Assembly (NCBI RefSeq): GCF_019414865.1
Contig: NZ_DXLG01000102.1
Span: 1 to 5,775, forward strand
Direction: 5' to 3'
Origin: Veillonella sp.
GTDB lineage: Bacteria > Bacillota > Negativicutes > Veillonellales > Veillonellaceae
DNA: 5,775 nt
Shown here: piece by piece, positions 1 through 5,742 of the stretch
Layout of the letters: each line of letters opens with the position of its first letter
How positions within the stretch are numbered: position 1 is the first letter of the stretch
Made by a program: the position numbers and the translations under genes
Notes under the pieces: generated by a model
Seen by the model: only the letters and a program-made list of their open reading frames with translations
The model's database searches: none
Told to the model about the DNA's origin: nothing

Positions 1-23
1 TTGTATTGTAACATATATAAAAG

Positions 24-67
24 ACAACAAAAATAGCAGATAGTTGATATATCAACTATCTGCTATC
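24..67 (-). terminator. Rho-independent terminator after the amidase-GerMN operon
   Basis: Positions 33-66 form a perfect palindrome, with arms of about 15 bases around a TATA centre. Read on the minus strand it lies 17 bases past the GerMN stop codon and is followed at once by TTTTT (33 down to 29) and then a further T-rich run, TTGTCTTTT. That is the layout of an intrinsic terminator for the minus-strand operon. On the plus strand no T-tract follows the hairpin, so termination looks one-directional. The stem is AT-rich for a terminator, but its length and perfect pairing compensate. Confidence 0.85.
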
Positions 68-83
68 AATGAGCCTAACTTAA

Positions 84-644
84 TTATTTTTTAATTAGGT
101 TTGTCATCCGTTTAACAGGATCTTTCGTATCAAAGGAACCTACAGTAGTTACCTTTTTACCATTGCTAACGAAGAGAACACCATTAATATTATCAAAGGA
201 TGTCAATGTATTTACAATGGCAGCCATTTGTAATTTAACAGTTAAGTCCCCACCATTACCTTTTACGAAAGCGTTATTCACTTCTACAGAAGCAATGCCG
301 TCCTTTACAGTAACGGATGTAATTTCAATATCCTTGGAGAATACTGGATATTTTTGTGCTCTATCAGCTTTTAACATCGCTAGAAGAGCAGCTTTAGGCG
401 TTACTTTGTCCGCCTCCATCTCAACGGTTGATTGTTTTACCCCTGAGCCATCCTCTGTTGGAACAAAGAAGGCCATCTTAACCATTTCTTGAGATGTTTT
501 TGTTGTTTCTGCATCCTTATTGACTTTCGTCTCTTGCACAGGTTCACTTTTACTAGTTGTAGGTGCTTGATTAGGTGTACAACCCGCTGCAAATGCAAGC
601 AAACCTACGCAGAGAATCGACAGAACTTGTTTACGTAATTTCAT
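84..644 (-). CDS. GerMN-domain lipoprotein
   Basis: A 186-residue envelope lipoprotein. Residues 1-21 are a lipoprotein signal peptide (basic MKLRK, hydrophobic core, then A-A-G-C) and Cys22 is the predicted lipidation site. Residues 23-53 are a Thr/Ser/Lys-rich linker. Residues about 55-180 match the GerMN domain, with the pattern VEVNNAF, a GG turn, a helix containing AAIVNTLTSF, then INGVLFVSNGK. GerMN domains are known from the spore germination/sporulation protein GerM, and also occur in non-spore-forming bacteria next to cell-wall enzymes. The ATG start is well supported: GGAGGT sits 6 bases upstream, inside the last codons of the amidase gene, and only 3 bases separate the two genes. 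This implies co-transcription and probable translational coupling. I infer a partner or scaffold role for the amidase at the envelope; no catalytic motif is visible. The domain call is by recognition. Confidence 0.85.
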   Translation of the reverse strand: MKLRKQVLSILCVGLLAFAAGCTPNQAPTTSKSEPVQETKVNKDAETTKTSQEMVKMAFFVPTEDGSGVKQSTVEMEADKVTPKAALLAMLKADRAQKYPVFSKDIEITSVTVKDGIASVEVNNAFVKGNGGDLTVKLQMAAIVNTLTSFDNINGVLFVSNGKKVTTVGSFDTKDPVKRMTNLIKK

Positions 645-647
645 CGA

Positions 648-1745
648 TTAACCTCCAAAGTAACTAGCAATACCATTGGCAATGCGATTTGCAAAGTCTT
701 CTTGTGTTTGAGGAGATTGCAATACACGTTCTTCATTAGGGTTGGAAATAAAACCAAGCTCTACAAGAACTGCAGGCATGTTAGAATGTCTCAACACATA
801 TAAGTTACCTTCTTGAATGCCACGGTCACCATTGAAACCTGGAACGCTAGCAATTTGAGATTGTACCTTTTGTGCTAATCGAGCATCATTGCCTGTTTTG
901 CTATAGTAGTATGTTGCAATACCACCAACACTTGGGTTGTTGAATGCGTTAATATGCACACTGATGAGCGCATCAGAATTGCTACGGTTTGCTACGTTAA
1001 CACGAGCACCCAATTCATCAACACCACTTGCATTAGGACCGTATACGTCTACGTCTGTAGTACGAGTCATAAGCACTTTAGCGCCACGATTTTCTAGAGC
1101 TTTTTTCAAGTACATAGAAATCGGTAGTGTAATATTTTTCTCTTGTACACCATGCGGCCCAACGGCACCAGAGTCACTACCACCATGACCTGGGTCAATC
1201 GTAATTGTTTTACCAGATAGACCACCGCTAATAGAATAATTACCGGATCCTGTTGGCATATTTTTCGCAGGATGTGCAGAAGGAGATGGACGTTTGCCAT
1301 AATAAGCAGGTTTAGGTGCCACACCTTTTTTCTGTACATCTACAACGATGCGATACGGTTTCTGATTAACCGTATCTTTCTTTAGGGAAAATACCTTTAC
1401 ATCACTCGTATCGATAGATGAAGGTGTCTTGATTGTTACCTTCACATCTCTGCCATCTTCTGTGAGTCTAGCAGAACTAGCTATGCTAGAGTCCATATTG
1501 ATATTCGCTTTAGCAGTTTTTAGCTTTGTGTTCTTTAAGGTAACAGTCGTCGTTTTCCCATCTTTGCTAATCGATGCAGACGCTTTTACCGGTGCTGACA
1601 AATCCATAACCATACGAACATATGGTACCGGTGCATCAGTTCGTGTCACCCATCGAGCATCTTCAAGATTAGCTGCCTTTGCTTGAGTCAAGAATAGTGG
1701 TATCGCCATCAAGACAGCAAGGCACATAAAAAATAGTTTACGCAA
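648..1745 (-). CDS. Secreted N-acetylmuramoyl-L-alanine amidase (AMIN + Amidase_3)
   Basis: A zinc-dependent peptidoglycan amidase that cleaves the bond between N-acetylmuramic acid and L-alanine, acting outside the cytoplasmic membrane. Numbering here is from the longest reading (GTG at 1754, 368 residues). Residues 1-27 are a Sec signal peptide ending in AKA. Residues about 32-141 form an AMIN domain, which usually targets amidases to the wall or to division sites. Residues 142-180 are a Pro/Ser/Gly linker. Residues about 183-366 are the Amidase_3 catalytic domain, with likely zinc ligands His190 (DPGHGG), Glu205 (QEKN) and His267 (SVHINA) and catalytic Glu332 (VELGFISN). All key residues are present. 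I prefer the TTG at 1745 (365 residues): GGAG at 1757-1754 is 8 bases from it but touches the GTG, and the TTG start gives a typical MRKLFF signal-peptide beginning. An in-frame TAG at 1763-1761 excludes a longer protein. It resembles AmiC/CwlD-type enzymes; the exact subfamily is not resolved. Confidence 0.93.
   Translation of the reverse strand: MRKLFFMCLAVLMAIPLFLTQAKAANLEDARWVTRTDAPVPYVRMVMDLSAPVKASASISKDGKTTTVTLKNTKLKTAKANINMDSSIASSARLTEDGRDVKVTIKTPSSIDTSDVKVFSLKKDTVNQKPYRIVVDVQKKGVAPKPAYYGKRPSPSAHPAKNMPTGSGNYSISGGLSGKTITIDPGHGGSDSGAVGPHGVQEKNITLPISMYLKKALENRGAKVLMTRTTDVDVYGPNASGVDELGARVNVANRSNSDALISVHINAFNNPSVGGIATYYYSKTGNDARLAQKVQSQIASVPGFNGDRGIQEGNLYVLRHSNMPAVLVELGFISNPNEERVLQSPQTQEDFANRIANGIASYFGG
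651..656 (-). promoter_or_regulatory. Ribosome binding site of the GerMN gene, inside the amidase end
   Basis: The minus strand reads GGAGGT followed by TAATCG and the ATG at 644. The same six bases are the final two glycine codons of the amidase, and the amidase stop codon lies in the spacer. Ribosomes finishing the amidase therefore cover the next initiation site. Confidence 0.85.
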
Positions 1746-1753
1746 TACATTCA

Positions 1754-1757
1754 CTCC
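1754..1757 (-). promoter_or_regulatory. Ribosome binding site deciding the amidase start
   Basis: The minus strand reads TTGGAG-TGAATGTA-TTG. The GGAG core lies 8 bases before TTG 1745, an ideal spacing, but overlaps the first base of GTG 1754, which could not use it. No other Shine-Dalgarno-like sequence is seen at a suitable distance upstream of the GTG. Confidence 0.65.
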
Positions 1758-1792
1758 AATCTAACTGACATACGTAGTGTCCAAACCATAGA

Positions 1793-1830
1793 GATGAGTC
1801 GATGATATCTTTGTGAATCAAAGTCTCATC
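1793..1830 (-). repeat. Nested hairpin in the amidase leader
   Basis: GATGAG at 1793-1798 pairs with CTCATC at 1825-1830. Inside it CTTTG (1809-1813) pairs with CAAAG (1819-1823) around a 5-base loop. The two stems are separated by about 10 unpaired bases on one side and one on the other. It would lie in the 5' untranslated leader of the amidase transcript. No T-tract follows on the minus strand, so it does not look like a terminator. Its role is unknown. Confidence 0.4.
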
Positions 1831-1859
1831 GTTCCAATCTATCCATAAACTAATGTTAG

Positions 1860-1865
1860 ATTATA
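1860..1865 (-). promoter_or_regulatory. Candidate -10 box for the amidase operon (proximal)
   Basis: A perfect TATAAT on the minus strand. No convincing TTGACA-like -35 box lies 16-18 bases upstream. It overlaps direct AGATTA repeats. It would give a leader of roughly 105-110 bases. It competes with an equally good box at 1905-1910. Confidence 0.35.
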
Positions 1866-1904
1866 GATAGATTATTTCATACAAACATGAAGATTAGTAT
1901 GCCG

Positions 1905-1910
1905 ATTATA
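1905..1910 (-). promoter_or_regulatory. Candidate -10 box for the amidase operon (distal)
   Basis: A perfect TATAAT on the minus strand, preceded by ATG. The -35 region is poorly conserved and overlaps the palindrome at 1921-1935, which could suit a regulated promoter. The leader would be about 150 bases. It cannot be ranked above the proximal box from sequence alone. Confidence 0.35.
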
Positions 1911-1920
1911 CATATTACTA

Positions 1921-1935
1921 TATAAAGTCTTTATA
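1921..1935. repeat. Operator-like palindrome TATAAAG-T-CTTTATA
   Basis: Perfect 7-base arms around a single central base. It is 11 to 25 bases upstream of the distal -10 box, so it would overlap the -35 region of that promoter. This is the usual position for a repressor operator, but AT-rich palindromes also arise by chance in such DNA. Confidence 0.35.
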
Positions 1936-1942
1936 CAGTACA

Positions 1943-1976
1943 CACAAAAATTAGTTGCTTAAAATTATTTTTTGTG
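1943..1976 (-). terminator. Weak hairpin after the MBL lipoprotein gene
   Basis: CACAAAAA (1943-1950) pairs with TTTTTGTG (1969-1976) across an 18-base loop, 15 bases past the MBL stop codon. The stem is AT-rich, the loop is long and no clean T-tract follows on the minus strand. At best it is a leaky terminator between the two operons; no better one is visible in the intergenic region. Confidence 0.25.
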
Positions 1977-1990
1977 CTATGCAATCGACG

Positions 1991-2935
1991 CTAACGTTCA
2001 GTTGTAATTTGCCATTCATTCCCATCCGTACTAATGTGAATACGTCCCATCGTATCTGTACGGTAAATGGCAATATTGTTCTCCTGCAAACGACGTAATG
2101 TTACATCGTGAGGATGACCATAACTATTATACATGCCATTTGAAATTAATGCACTTTCTGGTTTAATAGATTTCAAAAAATCTTCAGAGCTACTTGTGCG
2201 AGAACCGTGGTGACCTACCTTAAGAACACGGGCAAACAGTCTAGAGTTCTGCTCTTTTATGAGTTTTTTCTCTTCTTGTAATTCTGCATCACCAGTAAAG
2301 AGCATAGAGAATTTACCAAAAATTAATTTACCTACAATAGAGTTATTATTAAGATCTGGCGCTCCTTTTTTATCTGTTAAAGGTTCAGTCCAAGGTGCAT
2401 ATACAACAAATACCGCTCCATGACCAAAATCCACTACATCACCACTACGCAATGTAGACCGTTGGATTTTATTTTTATCAATCCATTTTTCATAGGTTTT
2501 ATACATATTATTATCAACAGAAATGCCATCATCATACACATGTTCAATAGGCATAGCTTTTGCAATAGCATAGAAACCACCCATATGATCAGCATGCGGA
2601 TGTGTGATAATTACATTTTTTAGCTTTGTAACACCCATAGACTTTAACTGTGCCACAATGTTCTCACGATGCTCAATGTCACCTGTATCGATCATACTAT
2701 ATTCATCGCCAACCTTGAGCAATATGGCATCGCCTTGACCAATATCTAGCATATATACATCTAGATGACCTTCAGGGTTCGTTTGTTTCGTATCAATGGA
2801 ATAGCCTTCATTTACACTAGTGCTATTCTGAGATGCTGCATTAGCTACATCTTTATTCGTGCATCCCGCAATGGCAAAGATTGGAATACATAGCACTAAT
2901 AAAAAGGCTATAAAACGCTGTATTTTATTTGTCAT
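1991..2935 (-). CDS. ComEC/Rec2-like metallo-beta-lactamase-fold lipoprotein
   Basis: A 314-residue predicted lipoprotein metallohydrolase. Residues 1-24 are a lipoprotein signal peptide ending I-A-G-C, with Cys25 lipidated; residues 26-55 are a low-complexity linker. The catalytic domain (about 57-312) starts with LDVYMLDIGQGDAILL, a signature of the MBL domain found at the C-terminus of the DNA-uptake channel ComEC. Metal ligands follow in THPHADH (His112, His114, Asp116, His117), LFTGDAE (Asp216) and VGHHGS (His242/243), with GHPH at 273-276. Asn198 lies where classical MBL enzymes have a further metal-binding histidine, as is usual in the ComEC-like group. No transmembrane competence domain is present, so this is a stand-alone secreted version. 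Nuclease or phosphodiesterase activity is plausible but the substrate is unknown. The gene starts 2 bases after nnr, with GGGAG 7 bases from the ATG, so it belongs to the acpS-nnr operon. Confidence 0.88.
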   Translation of the reverse strand: MTNKIQRFIAFLLVLCIPIFAIAGCTNKDVANAASQNSTSVNEGYSIDTKQTNPEGHLDVYMLDIGQGDAILLKVGDEYSMIDTGDIEHRENIVAQLKSMGVTKLKNVIITHPHADHMGGFYAIAKAMPIEHVYDDGISVDNNMYKTYEKWIDKNKIQRSTLRSGDVVDFGHGAVFVVYAPWTEPLTDKKGAPDLNNNSIVGKLIFGKFSMLFTGDAELQEEKKLIKEQNSRLFARVLKVGHHGSRTSSSEDFLKSIKPESALISNGMYNSYGHPHDVTLRRLQENNIAIYRTDTMGRIHISTDGNEWQITTER

Positions 2936-2937
2936 TC

Positions 2938-4509
2938 TTATTCTCCCAATAATTCACTAATGACACAACCTATCGATGTACTTACATCACTAGGTGTATA
3001 CCCCCAAGTTTTAGTATCACTTAGTATATCTGCACTGCGGCTATGTACATAGACGCCTAAAATGGCACCATCTTGTAAGGAATAACCTTGGCTAATAAAA
3101 CCTGCAATAATACCTGTTAACACATCCCCCATTCCGCCAGTTCCCATACCGGCGTTTCCGATAGTATTAACATATACCGTACCATCAGGTAGTGCCACAA
3201 CAGAAGGAATTCCCTTAAGTACTAACACTACTTGATGAGCCTTAGCAAATGCTCGAGCCAGTGTAATATAATGACGTTCAATCCATTTTATTGGCAAATC
3301 TATAAGTCTACTAAATTCACCTAAATGAGGCGTCATTACACAGTATGGCAGATTTTTTTGCACCTTATATACGGACTCAATATGGCCATCACGTAAAGCA
3401 TCTTTATCGACAGAACCTACATGGCCTAATGCATATAACGCATCTGCATCAATGACGAGAGCGCCTTCATAGGTATCAATAGCTTGATTTACTACATCTA
3501 GAATATCTGTAGTGCGCCCCAAACCTGGACCAATAGCAACGACTTGACGTCCATCATAAAGGAATTCATTTTCATCAATAGATGTTACCATTACTTCCGG
3601 TATGATACGACCTTGCACAACATGTTTAATTGTATCTGGAACGCCTAATGTAACCTTACCGGCTCCACTATGAACAGCAGCTTCTGCGGCCAACATAGGG
3701 GCTCCAACCATATCACTAGATCCACCAACGATTAATGTATTTCCATTTACACCCTTGTGTGCCATAGGAACCCGATAATTAATTAGCGTTTCTGCTAAAT
3801 CCGAATCAATGGTTATAGTACTATCCCGATCAGCTAATACGTGTTGCCAAGGTGCTCCTAGAGGTGCAACAATAGCTGTTCCCCCTATGGACTTACCAGG
3901 ATATAACAATAAACCTTGTTTAATAGCCCCAAAGGTAACCGTATAATCATAAGTCAGTGTTCCCTCTGAAATTTGACCAGAAGAAGCATCTAGCCCTGCA
4001 GGTACATCAATAGCCCACAAATCAAAATTATATTGACTACGCATAGTATCAATATCATGCAAAACATCGATGGTTAAGTCCCGCAATCGGCCTGTTAAGC
4101 CTGTGCCCATAATACCTTCTACAGCAATAGCTACATTAGACCAATCATTGAATTCGTCATACGTATCAATGATACAACCCATTGCTTCACATCTTTCAAG
4201 TTGCACTGCAAAGAGGTCACTACACTTGCTCGTATCACCTACCAGTACAATTTGTACAGGTACACCTTGTTCTAATAGATGACGAGCGGCTACAAGTCCA
4301 TCTGCCCCATTATTTCCTGTACCACAGATAAATAATACAAAACTATTGATTGAACGTGCATTATCTAAGGAAAATAAGTCATATTGTCCCCATAAAGCAT
4401 CTACAATGCCACGTCCTGCATTTTCCATTAGAATTTCCAAAGATACACCTAACTGCTTAGGTACCTCTTGATCTATATATCGAGCATCTTCAGTTGTTAA
4501 TATTTGCAT
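2938..4509 (-). CDS. nnr: Bifunctional NAD(P)H-hydrate epimerase / ADP-dependent dehydratase
   Basis: A cytoplasmic metabolite-repair enzyme of 523 residues. Its N-terminal YjeF_N domain (about 1-220) interconverts S- and R-NAD(P)H hydrate. Its C-terminal YjeF_C domain, of the ribokinase-like fold (about 225-520), dehydrates the S form back to NAD(P)H using ADP. N-domain motifs: GTGNNGADG (63-71), the GTG loop near 133-137 and DVPAGLDASSG (from Asp168). C-domain motifs: HKG (251-253), GPGLG (327-331), DADAL (354-358), TPHLGEF (393-399) and GMGTGGMGDVLTG (454-466, probable catalytic Asp462). The length is typical of the fused enzyme. The frame can extend upstream to TTG 4524, overlapping acpS, but ATG 4509 has AAGGAG exactly 6 bases before it and is the better start. 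It lies 1 base after acpS, a common pairing in Firmicutes. Oddity: Glu131 stands where the family usually has Asp in DAxxGTG. Confidence 0.95.
   Translation of the reverse strand: MQILTTEDARYIDQEVPKQLGVSLEILMENAGRGIVDALWGQYDLFSLDNARSINSFVLFICGTGNNGADGLVAARHLLEQGVPVQIVLVGDTSKCSDLFAVQLERCEAMGCIIDTYDEFNDWSNVAIAVEGIMGTGLTGRLRDLTIDVLHDIDTMRSQYNFDLWAIDVPAGLDASSGQISEGTLTYDYTVTFGAIKQGLLLYPGKSIGGTAIVAPLGAPWQHVLADRDSTITIDSDLAETLINYRVPMAHKGVNGNTLIVGGSSDMVGAPMLAAEAAVHSGAGKVTLGVPDTIKHVVQGRIIPEVMVTSIDENEFLYDGRQVVAIGPGLGRTTDILDVVNQAIDTYEGALVIDADALYALGHVGSVDKDALRDGHIESVYKVQKNLPYCVMTPHLGEFSRLIDLPIKWIERHYITLARAFAKAHQVVLVLKGIPSVVALPDGTVYVNTIGNAGMGTGGMGDVLTGIIAGFISQGYSLQDGAILGVYVHSRSADILSDTKTWGYTPSDVSTSIGCVISELLGE
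2943..2947 (-). promoter_or_regulatory. Ribosome binding site of the MBL gene, inside the nnr end
   Basis: The minus strand reads GGGAG-AATAAGA-ATG. GGGAG belongs to the last Leu-Gly-Glu codons of nnr, and the nnr stop codon TAA lies in the spacer. The 7-base spacing supports ATG 2935 as the start and suggests coupling to nnr translation. Confidence 0.8.
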
Positions 4510-4510
4510 C

Positions 4511-4882
4511 TTATGCTCCTTCAAGTATAACCGTGCTCATTGCATATTCTTTGCAATGGCTAATCGACACATGTATATCAGTATAACCTAATGTTTCATA
4601 GATTTCTTTGAAAGTATCTTGTAGACGAATTAAGGGGGCCCCCAATTCATCATGATAAATTTCTATATCTTGCCATGAACCATGGCGCATTCCCGTTCCT
4701 AATGCTTTAATGAAAGCCTCTTTAGCAGCATATATGCCAGCATAAGACTCATAACGCCCTTTTTTTCGGCTTTCACAGTAATCAATCTCATGAGACGTAT
4801 ACACGCGTTCACGAAATGGTTTAGATTTCTCTATAGCTTGACAGATACGGTCAATTTCAATAATATCATTCCCTAATTTCAT
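4511..4882 (-). CDS. acpS: Holo-[acyl-carrier-protein] synthase
   Basis: A 123-residue cytoplasmic phosphopantetheinyl transferase that moves 4'-phosphopantetheine from coenzyme A to the conserved serine of acyl carrier protein, enabling fatty-acid synthesis. The length is normal for the small trimeric AcpS type. Motifs: N-terminal LGNDIIEIDRI with Mg-binding Asp6; FRERVYTSHEIDYC (about 23-36); YAAKEAFIKALGTG (51-64) with Mg-binding Glu55 and conserved Lys58; and HVSISHCKEYA (104-114) near the C-terminus. The ATG start has AGGAG 5 bases upstream. It is the first gene of the acpS-nnr-MBL operon, with a perfect TATAAT 29 bases before the start codon. No residue seems to be missing. Confidence 0.96.
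   Translation of the reverse strand: MKLGNDIIEIDRICQAIEKSKPFRERVYTSHEIDYCESRKKGRYESYAGIYAAKEAFIKALGTGMRHGSWQDIEIYHDELGAPLIRLQDTFKEIYETLGYTDIHVSISHCKEYAMSTVILEGA
4516..4521 (-). promoter_or_regulatory. Ribosome binding site deciding the nnr start
   Basis: The minus strand reads AAGGAG-CATAAG-ATG. This near-perfect site ends 6 bases before ATG 4509 and is formed by the last codons of acpS (Glu-Gly-Ala-stop). It rules against the upstream TTG 4524, which begins just 5' of this site and so could not use it. Confidence 0.85.
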
Positions 4883-4911
4883 AATAACTCCTAAATTACC
4901 CTAACATTTAT

Positions 4912-4917
4912 ATTATA
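4912..4917 (-). promoter_or_regulatory. Candidate -10 box of the acpS-nnr-MBL operon
   Basis: A perfect TATAAT in the 68-base gap before acpS, giving a predicted leader of about 20-25 bases. The -35 region is T-rich (GTTTTTATCC) and matches TTGACA poorly. A short inverted repeat, CACT-CTTAA-AGTG (4918-4930), fills the spacer. The -10 position and perfect match make it credible; the missing -35 keeps confidence moderate. Read-through from the upstream gene is also possible, because no terminator hairpin is visible between them. Confidence 0.55.
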
Positions 4918-4950
4918 CACTCTTAAAGTGGATAAAAACATAGATAAAAT

Positions 4951-5742
4951 CTAGGCAGTTACTGAAAATGGTAATGTAGGTAAGCTATAAATTTCTACCT
5001 TACCCTTGCGATTAACGGCTACATACATTTGACCATTACGATAATCCATATCTTCTACTTCCATACCTGACGTATAAGGAGTTATATTCTTAACAACACC
5101 TTCATCATCAACAGAAACAAAGGTTGTTAAGGTCGTAAATATAGTATTACCATTTGATGCATAGGCGCCATTATTATTTAAATCAGTATGCTCTGCATCA
5201 ATGGTAAAGCTACGAATTCGGTTAAAATTAGCATCGTAATAATTAATTGTACGATGAGAATTTGTTAAAGGCACAATCGATACATATTCGTTGCGCTCTT
5301 TATCAAAGGCAAAGTTAAATACCTTTTCTTTTAATTTAATAGGTGACTCTACAATCATGCTATCAGCTTCAATAGGTGTAACGATATATCCATCTACAAC
5401 AGCGTTGGTTGTATAGTAGCGATTATTATTCGGATTATAGGTCAACGTATTCATATGGCCTAATAAACGTTTTTGACTATATTCATACTTAGCAACAACT
5501 TGTAACGTTGTTGGATTTATTTCATACATAATTTGTTTTGTATTATCTGAGTTTATACAAGCAAGAACAAATACATCTTTTTTAGAGTTATAACAAAAGC
5601 CTTGGCATTGATTAACAGAACTATCTAAGGGTATCTCAGCTAACCGTGTTAACGGTAAAGGCATTTGAACTGCACTTACAGGTTGTGCTAGCTTTGGTAT
5701 GTCAAAGACATTAGCAATATATTCAATTACACCTTGATCCAT
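4951..5742 (-). CDS. Hypothetical protein, beta-propeller-like
   Basis: A 263-residue protein of unrecognised family. The ATG start is supported by GAGGTG 5 bases upstream. No signal peptide or membrane segment is visible, so it is probably cytoplasmic. After an N-terminal stretch (1-40) with a Pro/Leu-rich part, the sequence breaks into about five units of 30-45 residues, each with the 'observed value, strand, turn, strand' pattern of propeller blades: about 46-90 (CYNSKKDVFVL), 97-137 (TYNPNNNRYYTT), 139-181 (AFDKERNEYVSI), 189-225 (AYASNGNTIFTT) and 228-257 (DYRNGQMYVAV). Three cysteines (46, 50, 62) cluster in the first unit. No catalytic motif stands out. It could be a sensor, a scaffold or a remnant of a larger domesticated protein. 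It is separated from acpS by 68 bases with a promoter-like box, so a shared function is not implied. The gene looks intact. Confidence 0.75.
   Translation of the reverse strand: MDQGVIEYIANVFDIPKLAQPVSAVQMPLPLTRLAEIPLDSSVNQCQGFCYNSKKDVFVLACINSDNTKQIMYEINPTTLQVVAKYEYSQKRLLGHMNTLTYNPNNNRYYTTNAVVDGYIVTPIEADSMIVESPIKLKEKVFNFAFDKERNEYVSIVPLTNSHRTINYYDANFNRIRSFTIDAEHTDLNNNGAYASNGNTIFTTLTTFVSVDDEGVVKNITPYTSGMEVEDMDYRNGQMYVAVNRKGKVEIYSLPTLPFSVTA

Noticed and set aside
74..99. Imperfect AT-rich hairpin over the GerMN stop codon (CCTAA-c-TTAA with TTAATTAGG)
   Set aside because: The stem is short and bulged, it lies in very AT-rich sequence, and a much stronger terminator follows directly, so chance is the simpler explanation.
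163..492. 109-codon open frame on the plus strand
   Set aside because: It lies wholly inside the GerMN gene on the opposite strand, has no ribosome binding site and its translation has no recognisable domain.
1833..1841. TCCAATCTA repeated at 1833-1841 and 1755-1763
   Set aside because: One copy contains the ribosome binding site of the amidase; a single 9-base repeat 78 bases apart is not strong evidence of function.
4510..4524. TTG 4524 as the nnr start, giving an overlap with acpS
   Set aside because: It has no usable ribosome binding site, and the strong AAGGAG lies between it and ATG 4509, where the conserved epimerase domain begins.
4918..4930. CACT-CTTAA-AGTG inverted repeat in the acpS promoter spacer as an operator
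   Set aside because: Four-base arms are too short to separate from chance without comparative data.
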